This document shows positions 1-4,716 of a stretch of DNA of 6,526 nt, piece by piece. A model generated the notes under the pieces. The model had not been told where the DNA came from and made no database searches. It saw only the letters and a list, made by a program, of their open reading frames with translations. Made by a program: the position numbers and the translations under genes. Source of the DNA: Paracoccus sp. (in: a-proteobacteria) (GTDB lineage Bacteria; Pseudomonadota; Alphaproteobacteria; Rhodobacterales; Rhodobacteraceae); assembly GCA_018056045.1 (NCBI GenBank), contig JAGPGI010000158.1, positions 1 through 6,526 of the forward strand, given 5' to 3'. How positions within the stretch are numbered: position 1 is the first letter of the stretch; every line of letters starts with the position of its first letter.

Positions 1-17
1 ATCTGGCGAAGGCCTGA
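1..17 (+). CDS. 3' end of an upstream phage gene (partial)
   Basis: In the frame starting at base 3 the sequence reads Leu-Ala-Lys-Ala and then a TGA at 15-17, three bases before the next start codon. Genes in this operon all abut or overlap, so this is plausibly the tail of the preceding early phage gene. Only four residues are visible, so nothing can be said about its product. Confidence 0.3.
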
Positions 18-20
18 GCT

Positions 21-236
21 ATGGCTGCGGTCACACCAATCGACAATCGCATCATGCTGGAACGCGCGGCGCGCGCGCTTGGCGTGGTGGATCACTGGGG
101 CCCGCGCGGCCTGACCATGCTGAGCTTGGATGCGATCGAGGCCATGGCCCTGACGCTTGCGACACTTGGTCTGGTCGCGGTGCCGCCAGGTGCGGCGATG
201 CCCGAAACCCTGATCCTGAAACCTGAGGAGGCATAG
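21..236 (+). CDS. hypothetical phage early-region protein, 71 aa
   Basis: I do not recognise this 71-residue protein. It starts at an ATG preceded by a GAAGG ribosome binding site at 8-12 and ends with TAG directly before the next ATG, so it belongs to the same transcription unit as the following genes. The N-terminal half is mixed charged and hydrophobic (residues 8-25 could form a helix). The middle, around residues 36-54, is rich in Ala and Leu and could be an amphipathic or weakly hydrophobic helix. No catalytic motif, signal peptide or cysteine pair is visible. Its position upstream of gemA matches the block of small semi-essential early genes in Mu-like phages, which vary widely and mostly lack known functions. 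It is real by spacing, ribosome binding site and operon fit; its role is unknown. Confidence 0.7.
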   Translation: MAAVTPIDNRIMLERAARALGVVDHWGPRGLTMLSLDAIEAMALTLATLGLVAVPPGAAMPETLILKPEEA

Positions 237-473
237 ATGTCATTCCATATCTCGGGGCGCGTTGACGACGATCTGCGCCTGAAATCTGCAACGGCACTGG
301 TCAACGATGGCAAGGCAACCATCACGATCATCATCGAAACCTCCGACATGCTGGCCCTTGGCCATGCGATGAAGAAACTCGCCGAGGTCCGCGCCAGTCA
401 GGATATGAATGTTGCGCAAGGTCATCCTTCCAAATCCCGCCCCCTGGCATATCAGGAGCAACGGCATGGATGA
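237..473 (+). CDS. hypothetical phage early-region protein, 78 aa
   Basis: This 78-residue protein has no family I can name. An excellent AGGAGG site at 226-231, five bases before the ATG, supports the start, and the ATG follows the previous TAG without a gap. Residues 1-50 alternate polar and hydrophobic residues, including an Ile-rich stretch (TITIIIETSD) that looks like a beta strand followed by a helix (MLALGHAMKKLAEV). The C-terminal ~20 residues are basic, polar and probably disordered. Its 3' end overlaps the next gene by 8 bases, suggesting translational coupling. It is a small soluble early-region phage protein of unknown role. Confidence 0.7.
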   Translation: MSFHISGRVDDDLRLKSATALVNDGKATITIIIETSDMLALGHAMKKLAEVRASQDMNVAQGHPSKSRPLAYQEQRHG

Positions 474-762
474 GATCGACCTGTGCAACGTCATCGCCGA
501 TGTCCGCCAGCGCACAGCAGAGGTGTGGCTGAATGCGGATGAGGCTGCCAAAGGAGATCATCGGCGCCGCTGGGAACTTGTCCGTGGGGGCGAAAGCGAA
601 CTGGCTGAATATCTTCGCGCGACCTATGACGCCAAGATTATCGAGAATAGCAACGCGATCACCATTCGTATGTGCGGTGTCAGTTCAAGCGCAACGGCGG
701 GTCTGAATGCCGCTTTTACAAACTGGGCGAACGCCGCCGCGCGCAGGGTGGATGCATCATGA
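466..762 (+). CDS. hypothetical Mu-like phage protein upstream of gemA, 98 aa
   Basis: The frame is open from an ATG at 409, but I place the start at 466, because AGGAG at 454-458 lies seven bases upstream and this gives an 8-base overlap with the preceding gene. The 98-residue product begins MDEIDLCNVI and has an acidic, helical first half. The C-terminal segment, RMCGVSSSATAGLNAAFTNW, has Ser/Thr/Ala residues followed by an aromatic helix and a basic end. I recall similar C-termini in small uncharacterised proteins of Mu-like prophages, but this is memory of a pattern and not a search result. The stop overlaps the gemA start (ATGA). No enzyme motif is evident. Confidence 0.75.
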   Translation: MDEIDLCNVIADVRQRTAEVWLNADEAAKGDHRRRWELVRGGESELAEYLRATYDAKIIENSNAITIRMCGVSSSATAGLNAAFTNWANAAARRVDAS

Positions 763-1394
763 GCGCCCTTGCCGCAATACAGATCAAGCGCCGCAAGCTT
801 GGCCTTGAGGACGAGGACTGGCGCGACATCGTCGAACGCGTCACCGGTCAGCGTTCCACCAAGGGGCTGAACCCCAAACAGACCCGCGCGCTGCTGGGCG
901 AACTGGATCGGCTGTCGGGCGGGAAAGCGGAGGCGGCACGCAAGCCGCTGAGCGGACCTTTCACGGCGAAGATACAGGCGCTGTGGATCAGCTGCTGGAA
1001 CCTCGGGCTGGTGGCGTCGCGCGACGACAAGCAGCTGCTGGCCTTTGTCAAGCGTCAGACCGGGATCGATCATGCGAACTGGGTGCTCGACAATGCCGAT
1101 GCGGTCAGGGTGATCGAGGCGCTGAAGTCCATGATGACGCGCCGCGGTGTGCGCTGGCATTTCACCAAGGCCGATCCAGCAGCCGTGAAGATGCCCGGGT
1201 TCCAGGTTGCGCGCGCGCAATACGCACTTCTGCATCAGGACGATGCAGGCTTCCTGGGCTGGCTCCATGACGAAACCGGGCATCTGGTCGAGAACATGAG
1301 CTATGCCGACTGGGTTCCGGTCATGAACCGGCTTGGCCGCAAGGTCCGCGCCGCCATCGCTGCTGGCGAGATTTCCGGAGGCGCGCCGGCATGA
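759..1394 (+). CDS. gemA: GemA/gp16-family regulatory protein of Mu-like phage
   Basis: The 211-residue protein matches the GemA family (Mu gp16, DUF1018 type). The N-terminal part (about residues 4-50, IQIKRRKLGLEDEDWRDIVE then VTGQRSTKGLNPKQ) is the family's helical start, with the conserved K-x-LGL...Y/W-R...TG-x-xS pattern. The C-terminal part (about 150-200) carries the RAQYALLH...W...YADW segment and a basic helix. In Mu, GemA is an early protein reported to alter host gene expression and DNA supercoiling through gyrase. The start at 759 overlaps the upstream stop (ATGA), with AGGGTGG at 744-750 as ribosome binding site; the longer frame from 672 is only upstream read-through. It overlaps the next gene by 4 bases, as gemA and mor do in Mu. 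The gene appears intact. Confidence 0.88.
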   Translation: MSALAAIQIKRRKLGLEDEDWRDIVERVTGQRSTKGLNPKQTRALLGELDRLSGGKAEAARKPLSGPFTAKIQALWISCWNLGLVASRDDKQLLAFVKRQTGIDHANWVLDNADAVRVIEALKSMMTRRGVRWHFTKADPAAVKMPGFQVARAQYALLHQDDAGFLGWLHDETGHLVENMSYADWVPVMNRLGRKVRAAIAAGEISGGAPA

Positions 1395-2452
1395 GCTACG
1401 ACTGGCTGCCCCCATTGCTGGCGGAAATTGCCGAGGTCGCCGGCCTTGATGCCGCGCTGGCGCTCGCGTCCGCACGCGGGGGCAGCCGTATCACCATCCC
1501 GGCGCACCCGCGCGCCGACCACTGGTTTGCTAGAGCAGTCGGCATGGAGGCCGCGCAGCTGGCATTCGGCATTTCGGCGCGGGTTCTGGGCTATGCCTTC
1601 GCGGTCGGCCGGGGCAACCTGATCCGCTTCCTGTCGCTGTTTCTGAAATTCAGCGCCGAAGGCCGCAATATCTCGATCATGGCGCGCGCCCTGCGCGGCC
1701 TCGGCGCGGGCTTCAGTTGGGCACGGATCATTCCCAAGCTGGGATGGCGCAGCTTCCTGCCGATCCTGCGCTGGGGCACATTCGTGCCCAAACTGGCATG
1801 GTCCAGCCTGATCGGCGTGCTGAGCTGGGCAGGGTTCATCCCGAAAAAGCTGTTCCTGCGCGATTTCGGCCCAGGCGCGACCCAAATCGGCCCGGCGATG
1901 GAACGAGCCGCGGCGCAGACCGAGGCCGCTTCCAAGCGGATGCAGGTCGCATTAAGGAGCCTCAGGTCAAGCGCTCTTGTGGGCGCTGGCTTGATGGCCG
2001 CGATCGTGCCCATGGTGGCGCACCAGACTGAAAATACGGCGGCAGGCTGGGAGGCGAGTGGCGCGATCAAGCCCCGCAAAGATAATGAGAACTGGGGCGA
2101 ATGGTTGTGGCCATCGTATCGGGTTGGCAGGTCGGGAGCGGCCAGCGCAGCGATCCCGGCGCAGAGCGATGATCAGCTGCGTGCACAAGCTGCCGCCATC
2201 GGCAATGAACTCATGTTCGAGCCGCCAGCGGCGTTTGGAGGCCGCGGCGCTGCGACGGCCGGCGCGGCCCCGGTCAAGGTCGAAGAGACCATCAACCATG
2301 ACTACAAGAGCGATACCGCGATCACCGTGACCGTCCCTGTCCAGATCACCCAGCAGATCAGCCGCGACATGGACAAGATCTCGCGCGATGCCGGCGCTGA
2401 AACCGAACGCGCCTTGCGTAAGGCGCTGGCCGATACAGAGGTGCCGCAATGA
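1391..2452 (+). CDS. Mor N-terminus fused in frame to tail tape measure C-terminus
   Basis: This 353-residue frame reads as two proteins. Residues 1 to about 58 (LPPLLAEIAEVAGLDAALAL, then GGSRITIPAHPRADHWF) look like the N-terminal dimerisation part of Mor/C-type middle-operon activators, in the place where mor follows gemA. The HTH half of Mor is missing. From about residue 60 the sequence becomes tape-measure-like. It has hydrophobic helices, five tandem 9-residue Trp repeats (110-154), an Ala/Gln helix (165-190), a hydrophobic segment (194-210, ALVGAGLMAAIVPMVA) and a polar tail ending in a predicted coiled helix (316-350). A complete tape measure protein is usually much longer. The start has GGAGG at 1377-1381 and overlaps gemA by 4 bases; the stop overlaps gpU. 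I infer a deletion fusion that removed the late genes. The hybrid is unlikely to act as an activator or a length ruler. Confidence 0.75.
   Translation: MSYDWLPPLLAEIAEVAGLDAALALASARGGSRITIPAHPRADHWFARAVGMEAAQLAFGISARVLGYAFAVGRGNLIRFLSLFLKFSAEGRNISIMARALRGLGAGFSWARIIPKLGWRSFLPILRWGTFVPKLAWSSLIGVLSWAGFIPKKLFLRDFGPGATQIGPAMERAAAQTEAASKRMQVALRSLRSSALVGAGLMAAIVPMVAHQTENTAAGWEASGAIKPRKDNENWGEWLWPSYRVGRSGAASAAIPAQSDDQLRAQAAAIGNELMFEPPAAFGGRGAATAGAAPVKVEETINHDYKSDTAITVTVPVQITQQISRDMDKISRDAGAETERALRKALADTEVPQ
1718..1852 (+). repeat. five tandem 9-residue Trp repeats (27-bp coding period)
   Basis: Within the tape measure part, tryptophans occur exactly every nine residues (110, 119, 128, 137 and 146 of the hybrid protein). 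Units read WARIIPKLG, WRSFLPILR, WGTFVPKLA, WSSLIGVLS and WAGFIPKKL, giving the consensus W-x-x-[ILF]-[IVL]-P-[KI]-L-x. The fourth unit has lost the Pro. The repeats are diverged at DNA level, so they are an old protein-level repeat and not a recent expansion. Confidence 0.85.
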
Positions 2453-2865
2453 TGCTCATGGCCCTCGGCCCGTTTCGTTTTTCGCTGGCCCTGGCGGCGC
2501 TCGAAAGTCTCAACGATACCGAGCGCGCGCGGATCGAGCAGATGCAGCGCGCCCAGGCAATGCCGACCCCGCAATTCCTCGGACCCGGCGACCGGACAAT
2601 CGGGATCCGGGCGCTGATCTTCAAGGAAGTGCTGGCGCCGGCCGGCCCGCTTCAGGTCGATCTCATGCGGATTGCGATCCGCGAAGGCACCCGCCTGCCG
2701 CTCATCTCTCAGGCCGGCGGTTTCTATGGCTTTTTCATGATTGAGGAGCTGGTCGTGGAAAAGACCCATGTACTGCCGAACGGCACGTTTCAGAAGATGG
2801 AAGTGAACCTGCGCCTGATCCGGGCCCCACGCGGCGTCGAGTTCGCCGGCGTGCAATTGTTCTGA
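2449..2865 (+). CDS. U: phage tail protein gpU (P2 U family)
   Basis: The 138-residue protein matches the P2 gpU family of tail-completion proteins. It opens with MMLMALGPFRF, very like the MMMALG-x-FVF start of P2 gpU. It also has FLGPGDRTIGIRALIF (42-57, compare the family's FLG-x-G-x-x-x-I-x-GVL), the IREGTRLPLI...G-x-x-YGFFMIEEL segment (78-101) and a C-terminal LPNGTFQKMEVNLRL motif. gpU is a structural protein needed to complete contractile tails. The start has AGAGG at 2437-2441 and overlaps the preceding stop (ATGA). The following gene starts at the stop codon (TGATG). Compared with P2 it ends soon after the RLIRA strand and lacks the extra ~20-residue C-terminal tail. It looks intact. 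Confidence 0.88.
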   Translation: MMLMALGPFRFSLALAALESLNDTERARIEQMQRAQAMPTPQFLGPGDRTIGIRALIFKEVLAPAGPLQVDLMRIAIREGTRLPLISQAGGFYGFFMIEELVVEKTHVLPNGTFQKMEVNLRLIRAPRGVEFAGVQLF

Positions 2866-3092
2866 TGGGGGCCGGCATGAACTGGCAACGAATGAACACC
2901 TACATGCTGGGCACCCGGGCGCTGTTCTGGGTCGATGACGGCATCATGCGTTACATGGTCTTCGGGGTGCTCGAGGTCCGCGGCGCCGACGGCGTGCTGC
3001 GCGTCTGGGATGACAACGACTGTGGCTATGCGTCTGCGGCCGATGTCCGCGCCTGGGCGCCTTGCAGCCCACCCCGCGGGCTCTTGCATTGA
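2865..3092 (+). CDS. small hypothetical tail-module protein, 75 aa
   Basis: I do not recognise this small protein, which sits between the gpU and gpX genes. The ATG at 2865 shares one base with the gpU stop (TGATG), which favours coupled re-initiation. A second in-frame ATG at 2877 follows a GGGGG stretch by five bases and would give 71 residues (MNWQRMNTYMLG), so the true start could be either. The sequence is rich in aromatic residues and Asp and probably beta-rich (residues 18-50: TRALFWVDDG, RYMVFGVLEV, GVLRVWDDND), suggesting a small beta barrel or sandwich. It contains two cysteines (50 and 68) and no signal peptide or membrane helix. Its place inside the tail module suggests a structural or assembly role, but this is only context. 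Confidence 0.65.
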   Translation: MGAGMNWQRMNTYMLGTRALFWVDDGIMRYMVFGVLEVRGADGVLRVWDDNDCGYASAADVRAWAPCSPPRGLLH

Positions 3093-3101
3093 GAGGTTGA
3101 G

Positions 3102-3311
3102 ATGGCGACTTACACCACCGCCGGCGGCGAGATGATCGACCAGATCGCGATCCGCCATTATGGCAATCACCTGGGCACAACCGAGGCCGTTCTTGCCGCA
3201 AATCCCGGCTTGGCCGGCCGGCCCTATGACTTGCCGCCCGGATTGACGATCGAACTGCCGGCGCTGGCGGTTCCGTCCGACACCGTCGCACCGGTCAAGC
3301 TCTATGATTGA
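3102..3311 (+). CDS. X: phage tail protein gpX (LysM-like)
   Basis: The 69-residue protein matches the phage tail X family (P2 gpX), essentially one LysM-like fold. Residues 2-18 (ATYTTAGGEMIDQIAIRHY) hold the typical start T-x-x-GD/GE-x-x-D-x-I-A-x-x-x-YG. Residues 26-36 (TEAVLAANPGL) give the VLxANPGLA motif, and residues 43-54 (LPPGLTIELPAL) give the closing LPxG-x-x-I-x-LP strand. In contractile tails such small LysM proteins associate with the baseplate hub. GAGAGG at 3091-3096 precedes the ATG by five bases. The 3' end overlaps gpD by 8 bases, consistent with gpX and gpD being made together. Length is normal for the family. Confidence 0.9.
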   Translation: MATYTTAGGEMIDQIAIRHYGNHLGTTEAVLAANPGLAGRPYDLPPGLTIELPALAVPSDTVAPVKLYD

Positions 3312-4335
3312 TCAGCTGCGCCCCGCTTTTCGCCTGACGGCCGACGGCAATCCATTTGCCACCGGCAGGGTTCTGGCGATCCGGATCACCGATGAAGCCG
3401 GTTATGAAAGCGACGAACTGCAGATCGAACTGGACGATGCCGAGCCGCAGATCGCCCGCCCGCGCGAGGGCGCAGTTCTCGCTGTGGCACTCGGATATGA
3501 GGGGAGTCAGCTGACCGAGTTCGGGACATATACGGTCGAGGAATTCGAGCGGTCCGGCTGGCCACGCCGCGCGGTTCTGACCGCAAAGGCCGCAGACCAT
3601 GCTAAAACCATGAAAGAGCCGAAAACGCGGGCGTGGGAGGGCAAGACGCTGGGCGATGTGGTTAGGGCCATCGCCGCCGAACATGGACTGTCCCCGGCCA
3701 TCGGCGAGCGGTTCGCCTCGATCGAGCTTCCGTTCATCGCGCAGACCGAGGAGAGCGACCAGAACCTTCTGACGCGCCTCGGCAAGCGCATTGGCGCGGT
3801 GATCGCGCCGAAGGACCAACGGCTGCTGGTCACCGCCCGCCATTCCGGCCAGACCGCGAACGGGCAGGCGATGCCTGCGGTTGCTGTGCATCCGGACATG
3901 CTGATCGCGCAAGACGCTTATCGGATCGGGTCACGGCCGCGCGGGCGCTTCGGCAGCGTGCGCGTCCGGTGGCGTGACCGTAAGGCGGGTCTGACGCGGA
4001 ACGTCGTCGTTCAAACGGATCTGGAAGGCCCGCAAAAGACCCTTCGCGAGATCTATCAGGACGAGGCCGATGCACAGCGCGCGGCCGATGCAGCCGTGCG
4101 CGAGATCAAGGCCGGAGAGGGTGCGATGACCCTGCGCCTGGTCGGCACGCCCCTGGCACGGGCCGAGGCACCCATCGTCGTCAGCGGCGTCAGTTTGGAC
4201 GTCGACGGGCGCTGGATCGCGACCCGCGTCAGTCACGAGTGGAACTTTGAGGGCGGGGGCGCTACAACCGAGATCGTGGCTGAGTTCGGTGCTGATGAAG
4301 ATGACCGCGAAGACGCTTCAACCGGGGCAAGTTGA
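3304..4335 (+). CDS. D: phage late control / baseplate hub protein gpD
   Basis: The 343-residue protein matches the P2 gpD (phage_GPD) family, the hub related to T4 gp27 and VgrG. Evidence in order is the N-terminal barrel with a DE...YESDELQIELDD strand pattern (about 28-46), a Y-x-VEEFE...A-x-DHAK core (76-102), the helical domain with TLGDVVRAIAAEHGL (115-129) and EESDQNLLTRLGKRIGAVIA (142-161), and a C-terminal barrel with RGRFGSVRVRWRD (212-224) followed by the DEADAQRAADAAVREIKAGE helix. It ends in WIATRVSHEWNFEGGGATTEIVAEF. The start overlaps gpX by 8 bases and has no clear ribosome binding site, so translational coupling is likely. The stop lies only 61 bases from the inferred phage end, making this the last phage gene. 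Length is near the family norm, so it appears complete. Confidence 0.9.
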   Translation: MIDQLRPAFRLTADGNPFATGRVLAIRITDEAGYESDELQIELDDAEPQIARPREGAVLAVALGYEGSQLTEFGTYTVEEFERSGWPRRAVLTAKAADHAKTMKEPKTRAWEGKTLGDVVRAIAAEHGLSPAIGERFASIELPFIAQTEESDQNLLTRLGKRIGAVIAPKDQRLLVTARHSGQTANGQAMPAVAVHPDMLIAQDAYRIGSRPRGRFGSVRVRWRDRKAGLTRNVVVQTDLEGPQKTLREIYQDEADAQRAADAAVREIKAGEGAMTLRLVGTPLARAEAPIVVSGVSLDVDGRWIATRVSHEWNFEGGGATTEIVAEFGADEDDREDASTGAS

Positions 4336-4707
4336 CAGAGAAAAATTTTCTACCAATTCTGTTGTCCCCAGCATCCAAAATAGATGTCCCGCATCAATCG
4401 TGGACAGCGGGATTTCCTCGACCCGGGCGATGGGGCGGGGGGTGTCGGGGCGGTCGCTGTCGCGCAGGATGTCCAGCGCCAGAAAGCTCTGCAGGCATTC
4501 CCCCAGCGTGTCGGGGTCATGCTGCGCGCCAAGCTCGGCGCGCAGCAGTTCGGCATCGACGGCGGGCGTGCGGCGGAACAGGTCATAGACATCGCGCGCC
4601 ACGCCATCCAGCGCGAACAGGCTTGTCGTCGGCACATGCATCAGCATCGCATGGCCATCGACATCGACCCGGTGGGCGTTGTGGCGGATCAGGGTCAAAG
4701 CTGACAT
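4318..4707 (-). pseudogene. qhpD: QhpD radical-SAM maturase, 5' fragment cut by prophage
   Basis: The start at 4707 follows GAGGTG, which overlaps the qhpA stop; only 9 bases separate the two genes. The first 103 codons plus two bases (down to 4397) are host sequence. The N-terminus (LIRHNAHRVDVDGHAMLMHV, then TTSLFALDGVARDVYDLF) resembles the RRE/PqqD-like peptide-binding domain at the front of QhpD. It leads to EEIPLSTI, which in family members runs straight into the first radical-SAM strand and the CxxxCxxC cluster motif. Here the Ile104 codon is split and about 25 phage-encoded residues follow, ending at a TGA antisense to gpD. Full QhpD is roughly 470 residues, so the catalytic and auxiliary Fe-S domains are lost from this copy. 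QhpD forms the Cys-to-Asp/Glu thioether cross-links in QhpC. The rest of the gene should lie beyond the prophage's left end. Confidence 0.8.
4361..4396. other. inferred right attachment end of Mu-like prophage with two transposase-site-like repeats
   Basis: Two related motifs, GTTGTCCCCAGCATC (4361-4375) and GATGTCCCGCATC (4383-4395), lie 22 bp apart in the same orientation, differing mainly by a two-base insertion. The sequence then reads CA at 4395-4396, immediately before qhpD coding sequence resumes at 4397. Transposable phages of the Mu type end in TG...CA and carry several transposase binding sites just inside each end. The stretch between the gpD stop and these repeats (4336-4360) is AT-rich, unlike the rest of the window. 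The exact boundary is an inference. Confidence 0.7.
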
Positions 4708-4716
4708 CGCGGCACC

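Larger units (their letters stand above)
1..4396 (+). mobile_element. Mu-like prophage, right-hand part, with internal deletion
   Basis: All genes from the left edge to gpD run on the + strand and are nearly continuous. The order of unknown small early genes, gemA and then a mor-like N-terminus is that of a Mu-type transposable phage. The tape measure C-terminus, gpU, gpX and gpD form a P2-type tail module. Head, lysis, sheath, tube, baseplate wedge and fibre genes, normally found between mor and the tape measure gene, are absent, so the element is probably defective. The right boundary at 4396 is inferred from three things: qhpD coding sequence resumes at 4397, the phage sequence ends in CA, and two copies of a transposase-site-like motif lie just inside. 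The left end, the transposase genes and the matching target duplication are outside the window. Confidence 0.85.

Noticed and set aside
624..1475. Long open frame on the minus strand across gemA
   Set aside because: It is antisense to a well-supported gemA and its neighbours, with Arg/Ala/Pro-rich composition typical of a shadow frame in GC-rich DNA.
3295..3912. Minus-strand open frame of 205 codons
   Set aside because: It lies wholly antisense to gpD, whose family motifs are clear, and shows no recognisable domain.
4338..4350. AGAAAAATTTTCT near-palindrome after gpD as a terminator
   Set aside because: The self-complementary part is short, has only A/T pairs in the core, no GC stem and no following T run, so it is not a convincing intrinsic terminator.
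4332..4360. TTGACA at 4332-4337 as an outward promoter at the phage end
   Set aside because: The hexamer matches a -35 box, but the best -10 at 16-17 bases spacing (AATTCT) is poor, and transcription would run antisense into qhpD. It may be chance.
1..4396. Gene transfer agent or tailocin locus instead of a prophage remnant
   Set aside because: There are no sheath, tube or capsid genes here. The gemA/mor-like start, transposon-like end and insertion inside qhpD fit a deleted transposable prophage better.
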